64,000 bases of DNA from Streptomyces sp. TP-A0356 (GCF_001417775.1 NZ_BBZJ01000018.1:62001-126000), one strand, 5' to 3'; positions 9,190 through 18,104 are shown, counted from the stretch's first letter. Notes: a model not told the origin generated them from the sequence alone. A program made the numbers and translations.

Positions 9190-9951
9190 TCACTCGCCGT
9201 GGCGGGTTGCGTTCGCCGCGATCGCGTCCCTGAGGTGCTCGGCGAGGCCCGGCCGCTTGGAGTCGTAGAACTCCTTGAAGCGCTCGTCGGAGACGTACAT
9301 CTCGGCGAGCCCGCGGTGCATCTCGTACGAGCAGGCGTAGAACCACCTGCCGATGTGCTGCCGGTGCTCCTCGGCCATGTCCATGGCGCGTTCGCCCGCC
9401 GGAGGCTCTCCCGCGGCCATCAGGGCCTCATAGCGCTCGCTCCATGAGGCCACCTCGGCCTGTATGCGCTTCCAGTCGTCCTTGGTGTAGCGGGCGACGC
9501 GGCGCTGCGACTCGGCATACGCCTCCGTGCCGCCCCAGCGCCGCTCGGCCTCCTCCGCGTGCTCCTCGGGGTCCTTGTCGCCGAAGACCTCGAACCTCTC
9601 CTCGGGCGTGAGGTTGATTCCCATCTTGCGTGCCTCCATGGCGTGCTCCACGGCCGCCGCCATCTTCTGCAGCTTCTCGATCCGGGCGGTCAGCAGTTCG
9701 TGCCGGCGGCGCAGATGCGCGCGCGGGTCCGCGTCCGGGTCGTCGAGCAGGGCGGCGACCTCGTCGAGCGGGAAGCCGAGTTCTCGGTAGAACAGGATCC
9801 GCTGCAGCCGGTCCAGGTCGGCGTCGCCGTAGCGCCGGTGACCGGCGTGCGTGCGCTCACCGGGTTCGAGCAGGCCGATCTCGTCGTAGTGGTGCAGGGT
9901 ACGCACGGTCACACCGGCGAAACCGGCCACCTGGCCCACCGAGTAGCTCAC
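9190..9951 (-). CDS. tipA: MerR-family thiopeptide-type regulator, TipAL orthologue
   Basis: TipAL is a MerR-type activator whose C-terminal TipAS domain binds thiopeptide antibiotics such as thiostrepton. The product is exactly 253 residues, like S. lividans TipAL, and begins SYSVGQVAGFAGVTVRTLHHYD (winged helix, residues 1-70), followed by a coiled coil and the TipAS domain from Met110. An internal ATG at Met110 has its own GGAGG site, so the short drug-binding form is probably also made. The GTG at 9951 has GGGAG upstream. Relative to TipAL as I recall it, Cys207 is kept but the drug-linking Cys214 is Gly. A TipA-like promoter lies just upstream. Confidence 0.93.
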   Translation of the reverse strand: MSYSVGQVAGFAGVTVRTLHHYDEIGLLEPGERTHAGHRRYGDADLDRLQRILFYRELGFPLDEVAALLDDPDADPRAHLRRRHELLTARIEKLQKMAAAVEHAMEARKMGINLTPEERFEVFGDKDPEEHAEEAERRWGGTEAYAESQRRVARYTKDDWKRIQAEVASWSERYEALMAAGEPPAGERAMDMAEEHRQHIGRWFYACSYEMHRGLAEMYVSDERFKEFYDSKRPGLAEHLRDAIAANATRHGE

Positions 9952-9978
9952 TTCCGCTCCCTTCTGGGTACGCGCTTC

Positions 9979-10009
9979 AGGCTGGGGCCTCACGTCGCGT
10001 GAGGTGCAA
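9979..10009 (-). promoter_or_regulatory. TipA-type autoregulated promoter with MerR operator
   Basis: On the minus strand a -35 TTGCAC (10004-10009) is followed by a 19-bp spacer and -10 CAGCCT (9979-9984). The spacer holds the palindrome CCTCACG-N3-CGTGAGG. The long 19-bp spacer and the palindrome are the mark of MerR-controlled promoters and closely resemble the tipA promoter. Binding of TipAL is expected to untwist the spacer and activate tipA transcription. Confidence 0.85.
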
Positions 10010-10109
10010 GCGGAATTCCTTCGGGGGGCGCTCTGGGTGGCGCGATGCGCCCGGCCCCCCTCGGGATGTTGCACCGATATGCCCGTTTACCCCCGTTTAT
10101 GGTGAGCGC

Positions 10110-11396
10110 GTGGCCCAGGACACCGCGCAGCAGGAGACCGCCGTCCCGGCGACCCCCGCGCGGGGTCTGCTGCCGTTGGTCCTGCCGGCGCTCACCGTCG
10201 GCGTCGGGGCCAGTCTGCTCTACCTCGGGGTGAGCGGGCTCGCCGAACAGCTGGAGCACGTCCTGTGGCGGAACCTGCCCGACGCGCTGGGCGTCGGTCG
10301 CTACTCCGTGCTCTGGATGCTCGTCGTGCTCACGGCGACGGGCGTGATGGTGGGCCTGGTCGTCTGGAAGGCGCCGGGGCACGCCGGTCCCGACCCGGCG
10401 ACGCTCGGCCTGGCCGTCACGACCCCGCTGCCGCCCTCCGTCGTGCCGGGCCTGCTGCTGGCGGCGGCGCTGATGCTGGCCGGTGGTCCGAGCCTCGGCC
10501 CGGAGAACCCGGTCCTGGTGACCAACGCCGCGCTGGCGTTCTGGCTGGGCCGCAGGATCGCGCCCCGGCTGCCGGGCGGCGCCTGGGTGGCGCTGGCCGA
10601 GGCGGCGACGATCGGCGCGCTGTTCGGCACGCCGGTCGCGGCGGCCCTGCTGCTGTCCGAGGCACTGGCCGGGCAGCCGATCAGGGGGCTGCTGTGGGAC
10701 AACGTCTTCGGACCACTGATCGCGGCCGCCGCGGGTGCGCTGACCACCACCCTGCTGGCCCGGCCGTCCCTGGACCTGGACCTGCCCGCCTTCGGCCGGC
10801 CCGACTGGGGCGATCTGCTCAGCGCGCTGGCGGTCGCCTCCGCGGGCGCGCTGCTCGGGATGGCCTCGGTGTACGCCTTCCCTTACGTGCACGCCGCCTT
10901 CAGGCGCCTGGGGCACCCGATGGTGGCGCTGCCCGCCGGCGGACTCCTCCTGGGGCTGCTGGGGGCCCTGGGCGGCCATCTGACGCTCTTCAAGGGGCTC
11001 GACGAGGTCGCGGTGCTCGCAAGGAATCCGGACGGCTGGTCGGCCGGGCAGTTCGCGGCGATGTCCGTGGTGAAGCTCGCGGCGATGCTGGTGGCCGCGT
11101 CCTGTGGCTTCCGCGGCGGGCGGATCTTCCCCTCCGTGTTCATCGGCGCCGCACTCGGGCTGTGCGCGCACGCGCTCGTCCCCGCCGTGCATCCGGCGCT
11201 CGGCGTCGCCGCGGGGGTGCTGGGCGTGCTCCTCGCGGTCACCCGGCACGGCTGGGTGAGCCTGTTCACGGCCGCGGTGCTGGCACCCTTCCCGGCGATC
11301 CTCGCCCTGCTCTGCGTGGCGTCGCTGCCGGCCTGGCTCCTGGTCACCGGCCGCCCGCAGATGCAGCTTCACCCGGACGGCACCGCGATCCGATGA
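10110..11396 (+). CDS. CLC-type ion channel/antiporter
   Basis: This integral membrane protein (428 residues, about ten hydrophobic segments) has CLC signatures: a GGPSLGPENP loop in the place of the GxEGP motif, and GFRGGRIFPSVFIGA corresponding to the GGxFxP motif. CLC proteins conduct chloride or exchange it for protons. The GTG at 10110 is the first suitable start after the TipA promoter region; open frame before it is a shadow. It lies 165 bp upstream of glutamate decarboxylase on the same strand, which suggests charge compensation during acid stress. Confidence 0.85.
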   Translation: MAQDTAQQETAVPATPARGLLPLVLPALTVGVGASLLYLGVSGLAEQLEHVLWRNLPDALGVGRYSVLWMLVVLTATGVMVGLVVWKAPGHAGPDPATLGLAVTTPLPPSVVPGLLLAAALMLAGGPSLGPENPVLVTNAALAFWLGRRIAPRLPGGAWVALAEAATIGALFGTPVAAALLLSEALAGQPIRGLLWDNVFGPLIAAAAGALTTTLLARPSLDLDLPAFGRPDWGDLLSALAVASAGALLGMASVYAFPYVHAAFRRLGHPMVALPAGGLLLGLLGALGGHLTLFKGLDEVAVLARNPDGWSAGQFAAMSVVKLAAMLVAASCGFRGGRIFPSVFIGAALGLCAHALVPAVHPALGVAAGVLGVLLAVTRHGWVSLFTAAVLAPFPAILALLCVASLPAWLLVTGRPQMQLHPDGTAIR

Positions 11397-11456
11397 ACGG
11401 CGGCGCAGGTCCGTCGAACGGGTGAATAAGGAGAACCGGTGAACCAGCCCGCCCCG

Positions 11457-11520
11457 CCGATCCGATGAACCAGCAGAGCACCCGATCCGATGAACGAGCA
11501 CAGCACCCGATCCGATGAAC
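11457..11520 (+). repeat. 25-bp tandem repeat upstream of gad
   Basis: Three copies of a unit containing CCGATCCGATGAAC occur at 11457, 11482 and 11507 with a period of 25 bp. A related GATCCGATGAAC spans the stop codon of the CLC gene near 11387. The array lies in the CLC-gad spacer, just before the gad ribosome site. Confidence 0.85.
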
Positions 11521-11561
11521 CCGTAGACGCGCACCGCCGACGCGATGGGAGACGAGACACC

Positions 11562-12974
11562 ATGTCGCTCCACACAGGCCCGAGGAAGCACGACGAACGC
11601 CCCATTTCGCTGAACCCGTTCTTCGGGGAGGCGAATCCCATCCTGGAGATGACCGAGGCACCGCCGAAGCACCGGTTGCCCAGGCGGCCCCTGCCGCCCT
11701 CGATCGCGTACCAACTGGTGCACGACGAGTTGATGCTGGACGGCAACGCCCGGCTGAACCTCGCGACCTTCGTCACCACCTGGATGGAGGAACAGGCCGG
11801 CCAGTTGATGAGCGAGTGCCGCGACAAGAACATGATCGACAAGGACGAGTATCCGCGCACCGCCGAGCTGGAGAGCCGCTGCGTGGCGATGCTCGCCCAC
11901 CTGTGGAACGCGCCGGATCCGGATTCCGTCGTCGGCTGTTCGACGACCGGTTCGAGCGAGGCGTGCATGCTCGCCGGGATGGCCATGAAGCGACGCTGGG
12001 CCAGGCGCAACGCGGACCGCTACCCGTCCAAGGAGGCGCGTCCGAACCTGGTCATGGGGGTGAACGTGCAGGTCTGCTGGGAGAAGTTCTGCACCTTCTG
12101 GGAGGTCGAGGCCCGCAAGGTGCCCATGGAGGGGGACCGGTTCCACCTGGACCCGGGGGCGGCCGCCGACCTGTGCGACGAGAACACCATCGGGGTCGTC
12201 GGCATCCTCGGTTCCACCTTCGACGGCTCCTACGAGCCGATCGCCGAGTTGTGCGCGGCCCTGGACGGACTTCAGGAGCGCAGGGGGCTGGACATTCCCG
12301 TGCATGTGGACGGCGCGTCCGGGGCGATGATCGCGCCCTTCATCGACAAGGAGCTGGTGTGGGACTTCCGGCTGCCGCGGGTCGCGTCGATCAACACCTC
12401 CGGCCACAAGTACGGGCTGGTCTACCCGGGCGTGGGCTGGGCGCTGTGGCGCGACCAGGAAGCCCTCCCGGAGGAACTCGTCTTCCGGGTCAACTACCTG
12501 GGCGGCGACATGCCGACCTTCTCGCTCAACTTCTCGCGGCCCGGGTCCCAGGTCGTCGCGCAGTACTACACCTTCCTGCGGCTGGGCCAGGAGGGCTTCC
12601 GGGCGGTCCAGCAGACGACTCGGAACGTCGCGCAGGCACTCGCCGAACGGATCGAGGCGCTGGGCGACTTCGAGCTCCTCACCCGTGGCACCGAGTTGCC
12701 GGTCGTCACCTTCACGACCGCGCCGGACGTGAAGGCGTACGACGTCTTCGACGTCTCCCGGCGCCTGCGTGAGTACGGCTGGCTGGTACCCGCGTACACG
12801 TTCCCGCCCAACCGCGAGGACCTGTCGGTGCTGCGGATCGTGTGCCGCAACGGCTTCTCCATGGACCTCGCCGATCTGTTCCTGGAGGATCTCGAACACC
12901 TACTGGCCGAGCTGAGAGAGCAGGAGCACCCGATGACCTTCGACAGAGAGCGGGCCACGAGCTTCCACCACTGA
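11562..12974 (+). CDS. gadB: glutamate decarboxylase
   Basis: This PLP enzyme turns glutamate into 4-aminobutyrate and CO2 while consuming a proton. The 470-residue product has the family blocks NLATFVTTWMEEQA, GCSTTGSSEACMLAG, the HVDGASG motif and the PLP lysine in TSGHKYG (Lys283). The ATG at 11562 follows a GGGAGA site; an upstream in-frame ATG at 11490 lies inside the 25-bp repeats and is less likely. No glutamate/GABA antiporter gene is next to it; the neighbour is a CLC-type channel. Confidence 0.95.
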   Translation: MSLHTGPRKHDERPISLNPFFGEANPILEMTEAPPKHRLPRRPLPPSIAYQLVHDELMLDGNARLNLATFVTTWMEEQAGQLMSECRDKNMIDKDEYPRTAELESRCVAMLAHLWNAPDPDSVVGCSTTGSSEACMLAGMAMKRRWARRNADRYPSKEARPNLVMGVNVQVCWEKFCTFWEVEARKVPMEGDRFHLDPGAAADLCDENTIGVVGILGSTFDGSYEPIAELCAALDGLQERRGLDIPVHVDGASGAMIAPFIDKELVWDFRLPRVASINTSGHKYGLVYPGVGWALWRDQEALPEELVFRVNYLGGDMPTFSLNFSRPGSQVVAQYYTFLRLGQEGFRAVQQTTRNVAQALAERIEALGDFELLTRGTELPVVTFTTAPDVKAYDVFDVSRRLREYGWLVPAYTFPPNREDLSVLRIVCRNGFSMDLADLFLEDLEHLLAELREQEHPMTFDRERATSFHH

Positions 12975-13044
12975 CACCGCTGGATTTTGGCTACAACACG
13001 AAGTAGCGCCGCCGCCCCGATTGATCAGACGCGATCAGTAGCGA

Positions 13045-13686
13045 TCAGCGGCCATCCTCTGGATGCCGCTCCCCAGTCGCGTAAGGGTTCTCCTCGCCCT
13101 CGCCCAGGATGCCCACGAACGGATCGCCCTCCCCGGCGAAGGTGTAGGCACCGGCCTCGATGCGCTCGATCAGGCCTCTGGTCCACGCGGCTTCTCCGTC
13201 GGCCGCGTGGACCCACATGTTCATGATCTCGCCGATGTGACCGAGCTTCTCCGGCCCGTCCTCGGGCACGTAGTGCTCCGTTACGGCGTCGCGCCACTCC
13301 GCCAGGCGGCGCAGCCGTTCCCTCAGCAGCCGTACCACCTCCGCGCGCTCCAGGTCGACCATGAATCCGATCGCCGTGGAGAGCATGTCGATGCTCCGGT
13401 CGCGCGCCACCAGAGCCTCGCGCAGCAGGGTGAAGTACTCCTCGGTGCCCTTGTCCGTGATCTCGTACTCGGTGCGGGGCGGGCCGCCGGCCGTCGACGG
13501 GGCGATCTCGTGGGCATGGAGCAGCCCCTGCTTCGCCATCTGTTTGAGGGCGTGGTAGATCGAGCCGGGTTTGGCGTTGGACCACTCGTGCGCGCCCCAG
13601 TACTCCAGGTCGTTGCGCACCTGGTAGCCGTGGGCCCGCCCGTGCTGGCGGACGGCGCCCAGCACGAGGAGACGGATCGCTGACAT
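13045..13686 (-). CDS. PadR family transcriptional regulator
   Basis: The 213-residue protein has the PadR winged helix at the N-terminus (LLVLGAVRQHGRAHGYQV ... KPGSIYHALKQMAKQGLL) and a helical C-terminal dimerization part. PadR proteins usually repress nearby genes and respond to small molecules. The start lies 24 bp after the DinB gene stop, so the two are probably co-transcribed. It converges on gadB. Confidence 0.92.
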   Translation of the reverse strand: MSAIRLLVLGAVRQHGRAHGYQVRNDLEYWGAHEWSNAKPGSIYHALKQMAKQGLLHAHEIAPSTAGGPPRTEYEITDKGTEEYFTLLREALVARDRSIDMLSTAIGFMVDLERAEVVRLLRERLRRLAEWRDAVTEHYVPEDGPEKLGHIGEIMNMWVHAADGEAAWTRGLIERIEAGAYTFAGEGDPFVGILGEGEENPYATGERHPEDGR

Positions 13687-13710
13687 GCGTTCAGACTAGG
13701 CCGCCCGGCG

Positions 13711-14259
13711 TCAGCCCCAGGACGTGCCCCGCTCCGCGGCCACCAGCTCGAAGGCCGTCTTCCCGTCCAGTGACTCACGGATGATGTCCGCGTGCCCCGC
13801 GTGCCGGGCCGTCTCGCGGATCAGGTGGAGCATCAGCCAGCGCATCGACACCCTTCCATCCGGCGGGAACCAGGGGTCGTTCGGCAGCGGGAACGTGTCG
13901 TCGAGGCTGGGCACCGAGCGGATGAACGCCTCGGTCTCGGCCGCGACCTTCTCCCAGTACCCGAGCTGCGACTCGACCGTCTCGTCCCCGAGGAGCCGGA
14001 AGCACTCGTGCCAGTTCGACTCGTCGCGCCTGACCGCGGGCGGCTCGCCCTTGGCCCGGGCGATCCAGGCCTGCTCGACCTCCGCGACATGCTTGAGCAG
14101 CCCGGACAGGGACAGTTCGCTGGCGCTGGGCCGGGATGCCGCCTGCTCCGGCGTCAGACCGAGCAGGGCCCGGCGGATGCCGCCGCGCTGTTCCTCCAGG
14201 AAGGAGAGCAGCGCTCCGCGCTCGTCGCCCTGCGCCTCCGCACGCACATGAGTGACCAT
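13711..14259 (-). CDS. DinB family protein (DUF664-like)
   Basis: The 182-residue product has the DinB/DUF664 four-helix pattern, with RPSASELSLSGLLKHVAEVEQAWI early and HLIRETARHAGHADIIRE late; the conserved histidines (in KHVAEVE and RHAGHADI) would bind a metal. Many members are thiol-dependent transferases of actinobacteria, but the substrate is unknown. The ATG at 14259 is preceded by AAAGGCGG. The PadR gene follows closely and may regulate it. Confidence 0.9.
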   Translation of the reverse strand: MVTHVRAEAQGDERGALLSFLEEQRGGIRRALLGLTPEQAASRPSASELSLSGLLKHVAEVEQAWIARAKGEPPAVRRDESNWHECFRLLGDETVESQLGYWEKVAAETEAFIRSVPSLDDTFPLPNDPWFPPDGRVSMRWLMLHLIRETARHAGHADIIRESLDGKTAFELVAAERGTSWG

Positions 14260-14416
14260 GACCGGCCGCCTTTCGTCGGTTCCAGCGGGTTCGTTCCCGT
14301 GTCTGACACCGACGACGCTACGGGCCCTTGCGGTCAGCCTCTGTCCGCAAGGGCCCACCGCACCGAAGGAACCGGAAGAACCCGGAAGAACCAGGTGTGC
14401 TGTCCGGACAGCACAC

Positions 14417-15877
14417 CTAGAAGGGGAACGCGCTCCGACCGTGCTGCACCGAGATCCACTTCTGCGTGGTGAAGGCCTCGATCGTCGTCTCGCCGTTCAG
14501 CCGGCCGATGCCCGAGTGCTTCTCGCCGCCGAAGGGCACGAGCGGCTCGTCGTGGACCGTGCCGTCGTTCACATGGAACATGCCCGTGTCGATCTGCTTG
14601 GCGAAGGCAACGCCGCGCTCGATGTCGGCGGTGTGGACGGCGCCGCTGAGGCCGTAGGGGGTGTCGTTGACGATGCGGACGGCCTCTTCCTCGCCCTCGA
14701 AGGGCATGAGGATCGCGACCGGGCCGAAGATCTCCTGCTGGAGGATGGAGGAGTCCGCCGGAACGCCCGTCAGGACCGTTGGCTCGACCAGGTTGTCGGT
14801 GGTGGAGCCGTGCACGAGGGCCGTGGCGCCCTCGGCGATGGCCTGCTCCACCGCGCCCGAGATCGCGTCCGCCTGCGAGGAGTTGATGACCGGGCCCACG
14901 ACCGTCTGCAGGTCGCGCGGGTCGCCCACCTTCAGGGACTTGACCTTGGCGACGAACTTCTCGGTGAACTCGGCCTGCAGAGAGCTGTCCACCAGGACGC
15001 GGTTGGCGGCCATGCAGACCTGGCCCTGGTGTACGTACCGGCTGAAGACGGCCGCGTCGACGGCGTAGTCGACGTCGGCGTCGTCCAGGACCACCAGCGC
15101 GCTGTTGCCGCCGAGTTCGAGGATCGAGCGCTTGAAGAGGGAGGCGCAGACGGTGGCGACATGGCGGCCGACCTTGTCGGAGCCGGTGAAGGAGATGACC
15201 TTCGGGACCGGGTGTTCGAGGAACGCGTCGCCGATCTCCGCTATGTCGGTGATCACGACGTTCAGCAGACCGCCGGGGAGCCCCGCCTCCTCGAAGATCT
15301 TGGCGACCAGGGAGCCCCCGACGATCGGGGTGTTCTGGTGCGGCTTGAGGACGACGCCGTTGCCGAGCGCGAGCGCCGGGGCGACCGACTTGATCGACAG
15401 CAGGAACGGGAAGTTGAACGGGCTGATCACGCCTACGACGCCGACGGGCACACGGTAGAGGCGGTTCTCCTTGCCGTCGATCGGCGACGGCAGGATCTTG
15501 CCCTCGGGACGCAGCGCCAGATGGATCGACTCGCGCAGGAACTCCTTGGCGAGGTGCAGCTCGAAGGCGGCCTTCAGACGCGTGCCGCCCAGCTCCGCGG
15601 TGATCACTTCGCTGATCTCGGCCTCACGGTCCTCGATGAGTCGCAGGGCCTTCTCGAACACCGCACGGCGCGTGTAAGGGTTGGTGGCGGCCCACTCCTT
15701 CTGGGCGGCCGCGGCGGCCCTGTACGCCTCGTCGACCTCGTCCACCGTGGCTATCGTGATCGACGCCAGCTTCTCGCCGTCGTACGGGTTGAAGTCGATG
15801 ATGTCCCAGGAGCCTGTGCCCGGGCGCCACTCACCGCCGATGTACTGCTGAGCAAGATCGGTGAAGTAGGACGACAT
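14417..15877 (-). CDS. aldehyde dehydrogenase
   Basis: This NAD(P)-dependent enzyme oxidises an aldehyde to the acid. The 486-residue product shows the ALDH core: FNFPFLLSIKSVAPALALGN, ISFTGSDKVGRHV, the general base in LELGGN and the catalytic Cys288 in GQVCMAANR. It resembles benzaldehyde-type dehydrogenases of Streptomyces, but the substrate cannot be read from the sequence. The ATG at 15877 has GAGGGATC upstream and is preferred to an earlier ATG at 15919. Confidence 0.93.
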   Translation of the reverse strand: MSSYFTDLAQQYIGGEWRPGTGSWDIIDFNPYDGEKLASITIATVDEVDEAYRAAAAAQKEWAATNPYTRRAVFEKALRLIEDREAEISEVITAELGGTRLKAAFELHLAKEFLRESIHLALRPEGKILPSPIDGKENRLYRVPVGVVGVISPFNFPFLLSIKSVAPALALGNGVVLKPHQNTPIVGGSLVAKIFEEAGLPGGLLNVVITDIAEIGDAFLEHPVPKVISFTGSDKVGRHVATVCASLFKRSILELGGNSALVVLDDADVDYAVDAAVFSRYVHQGQVCMAANRVLVDSSLQAEFTEKFVAKVKSLKVGDPRDLQTVVGPVINSSQADAISGAVEQAIAEGATALVHGSTTDNLVEPTVLTGVPADSSILQQEIFGPVAILMPFEGEEEAVRIVNDTPYGLSGAVHTADIERGVAFAKQIDTGMFHVNDGTVHDEPLVPFGGEKHSGIGRLNGETTIEAFTTQKWISVQHGRSAFPF

Positions 15878-16011
15878 GTGATCCCTCAATCCCTGGCAGC
15901 CGAAGCAGACACCGTTCACGCACCCGTGACCGAGTCACGGCCTGATCACGCGTCATCGTACTGTTGTTTAAAGGGAGTTGGAGAACCCGTCGGGATACTC
16001 TGCGCGGACTG

Positions 16012-16893
16012 TCAGGAAAGCTGGAGCAACCCCCGCAGCAGATCGCGGCTCTCGGCCGGTCCGGGGCTGTCCTGCTGCAGTTGCTTCATCGCGGTCTCGT
16101 ACTGTGCCACGTCCTCGTGTTTGTCCAGGTAGAGGGCGCTGGTGAGCTGTTCCAGATAGACCACGTCGGACAGGTCGGACTCGGGGAAGCTCAGGATGGT
16201 GAAGGCACCGCTCTCGCCGGAGTGCCCGCCGAAGCTGAACGGCATGACCTGCAGCCGTAGGTTGGGGCGCTCCGAGATGTCGATCAGATGCTGGAGCTGT
16301 CCGCGCATCACCCCCCGGTCACCGTAGGGGCGGCGCAGGGCGGCCTCGTCGAGGACGACGTGGAACTGCGGGGCGTTCTCCGAGACAAGGTACTTCTGCC
16401 GCTCCAGCCGCAGCGCCACACGCCGGTCGATGTCCGCGGCGCTCGCTCCCTGCATACCGCGGGCGACCACCGCGTGCGCGTAGGCCTCGGTCTGCAGCAG
16501 GCCGTGCACGAACTGGACCTCGTAGGAGCGGATCAGATGTGCCGCGCCCTCCAGGCCGACGTACGTGGGGAACCAGCTCGGCAGGATGTCCGAATAGCTG
16601 TGCCACCACCCGGCGACGTTGGCCTCCTTGGCCAGGGAGAGGAGGGAGGTGCGTTCGGCCTCGTCCGTGATCCCGTACAACGTCAGCAGGTCCTCGACAT
16701 CGCGCGTCTTGAAGCTCACCCGTCCCAACTCCATGCGGCTGATCTTCGACTCCGAGGCCCGAATCGAGTAGCCCGCCGCTTCCCTGGTGATGCCGCGCGC
16801 CTCCCGCAGGCGCCTGAGATGGGATCCCAGCAGAATGCGCCGCACCACCGACCCGCTCGAGTCCCCAGCGCTCACGTTCGTCAGCCTCCCCAA
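16012..16893 (-). CDS. XRE-family regulator with DUF5753 domain (WhiJ-like)
   Basis: The 293-residue protein has an N-terminal Cro/C1 helix-turn-helix (HLRRLREARGITREAAGYSIRASESKISRMELGR) and a C-terminal DUF5753 domain, the Streptomyces-expanded type to which WhiJ belongs. Partner genes of this type, an HATPase and a DUF397 protein, follow on the right. Such sets modulate development or secondary metabolism; the ligand or partner is not known. It is a good candidate to bind the shared 29-bp elements at 17071 and 18188. Confidence 0.9.
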   Translation of the reverse strand: MGRLTNVSAGDSSGSVVRRILLGSHLRRLREARGITREAAGYSIRASESKISRMELGRVSFKTRDVEDLLTLYGITDEAERTSLLSLAKEANVAGWWHSYSDILPSWFPTYVGLEGAAHLIRSYEVQFVHGLLQTEAYAHAVVARGMQGASAADIDRRVALRLERQKYLVSENAPQFHVVLDEAALRRPYGDRGVMRGQLQHLIDISERPNLRLQVMPFSFGGHSGESGAFTILSFPESDLSDVVYLEQLTSALYLDKHEDVAQYETAMKQLQQDSPGPAESRDLLRGLLQLS

Positions 16894-17070
16894 CCGTCCT
16901 TCAGACCGCGCAGTCTGCCACTAAAACACTTCGAGCAGTACTCGTCCGGTTACAGAAATGGAAAGGAGCCAAAGAGGAGACGCAACGAGAGATCAGGAAG
17001 GAGCGGCAAGCGGGAAGAAAGTGACAGAAGAAATAAGCAGAAAGCGGTACGGGGCGACCAATTCCGGCCG
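16894..17070. other. purine-rich, AT-richer spacer
   Basis: No gene is supported. About 16960-17045 is very rich in A and G on the plus strand (runs such as GGAAAGGAGCC and GGGAAGAAAGTGACAGAAG) and is the AT-richer part of this locus. It probably holds the promoters for the divergent XRE and HATPase genes. Confidence 0.5.
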
Positions 17071-17099
17071 CGTGCACGTGCATCTGCCCTTGCATCTGC
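17071..17099 (+). promoter_or_regulatory. 29-bp element A upstream of HATPase gene
   Basis: The element holds a CGTGCACG half-palindrome followed by TGCATCTGC-N3-TGCATCTGC direct repeats. A copy matching 28 of 29 positions occurs in opposite orientation at 18188-18216 upstream of the DUF397 gene. Each copy points at its gene and ends 74-84 bp before the start codon, so a shared regulator site is likely. Confidence 0.7.
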
Positions 17100-17172
17100 T
17101 TGGCTCATCCGAAACCATGGTCCCGCGCCACCGCTGCATCGCCACGACCGCGAACACCCGGGAGTGCCTCGC

Positions 17173-17682
17173 ATGGGAACGAATGGATCGACCATGCTCG
17201 AGCCCTTACGGCAGGGACTTCCGCCGCTCGACCCCGCCGCCGTGTCCAGTGCCGCCTCCTGTGCCCTGCCCGCCCGCCTCGAAGCGGTGCGCGAAGCACG
17301 GCAGTTCACGCGCAGGACGCTGGGCCAGTGGGATGCGGGCGAGCGCTTCGACGACGTGTGCCTCGTGGTCTCCGAACTCGTGACCAACGCACTGCGGCAC
17401 GCACTGCCCTCGTCGGCCCCCCGGACGGGTGAGCAGGACCCGCCGGTGCGGCTGCACCTGATGCGCTGGACCACACGCCTGGTGTGCGCCGTGCGCGACC
17501 CCAGTCACGACAGTCCGGTGGCGGGCGACTCGGAGGACTTCTCGGCGGAGTCGGGCCGGGGACTGTTCCTGGTCGACTCGTTCGCCGACAGCTGGGGCTG
17601 GCACCCGCTGGCGGGCACGCTCAGCGGCAAGGTGGTCTGGGCGCTGTTCCGGCTGCCGCCCGCGCAGGTCTGCGCGGAGTGA
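17173..17682 (+). CDS. ATP-binding protein (HATPase_c, anti-sigma-type)
   Basis: The 169-residue protein has the GHKL ATPase fold used by SpoIIAB/RsbW-like anti-sigma factors: the N-box VSELVTNALRHA and a later ESGRGLFLVDSFADSWGW G-box. These Streptomyces proteins bind ATP and a protein partner in regulatory sets with XRE and DUF397 genes. The ATG at 17173 has GGGAG at about 8 bases; an ATG at 17194 is weaker. A strong hairpin follows. Confidence 0.88.
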   Translation: MGTNGSTMLEPLRQGLPPLDPAAVSSAASCALPARLEAVREARQFTRRTLGQWDAGERFDDVCLVVSELVTNALRHALPSSAPRTGEQDPPVRLHLMRWTTRLVCAVRDPSHDSPVAGDSEDFSAESGRGLFLVDSFADSWGWHPLAGTLSGKVVWALFRLPPAQVCAE

Positions 17683-17724
17683 CCCCCCGCGGCCCTTACT
17701 GAGGCCTCGGTTCTACGCGTGTTA

Positions 17725-17756
17725 CGGCCTGCGGCGCATCCATGCGCCGCAGGCCG
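17725..17756. terminator. bidirectional terminator between HATPase and DUF397 genes
   Basis: A perfect 15-bp inverted repeat beginning CGGCCTGCGGCGCAT, with almost no loop, lies between convergent genes. Confidence 0.85.
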
Positions 17757-17846
17757 CTCGCGTTCGGACGGCCAGGACGGACCGGCAGGACGGCCAGGAC
17801 GGACCGGGGTCCGTGAGCGCCCCAATCCCCGCCCCCCTCAGGCGCG

Positions 17847-18104
17847 TTACGTGATGAGGTGGTCGAACTCGCCGTCCTTGATGCCCAGCAGCATCGCCTC
17901 GATCTCCGCACGGGTGTAGACCAGCGCGGGGCCATCGGGGAAGCGCGAGTTCCGCACCGCCACATCTCCCCCGGGCAGCCGGGCGAACTCCACACAGGAC
18001 CCCTGGGAGTTGCTGTGCCGGCTCTTCTGCCAGGCCACTCTGTGCAGCTCCGTCGCAGCCATGCCGTTGTACACGTCGTCCACGTCGCACACGTCGTGGT
18101 CCAC
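17847..18104 (-). CDS. DUF397 domain protein
   Basis: The 85-residue product contains the DUF397 signature WQKSRHSNSQGSCVEFA followed by VAVRNSRFPDGPALVYTRAE. DUF397 proteins are small partners of WhiJ-type XRE regulators. The GTG at 18104 is chosen because GGGGAG lies 7 bases upstream; an ATG at 18143 lacks a ribosome site. With the XRE and HATPase genes it forms a three-part set. Confidence 0.9.
   Translation of the reverse strand: MDHDVCDVDDVYNGMAATELHRVAWQKSRHSNSQGSCVEFARLPGGDVAVRNSRFPDGPALVYTRAEIEAMLLGIKDGEFDHLIT

Noticed and set aside
9990..12899. 969-codon minus-strand open frame antisense to the CLC and gad genes
   Set aside because: Both antisense genes have clear motifs and ribosome sites; this frame has no domain and its composition matches a codon-complement shadow.
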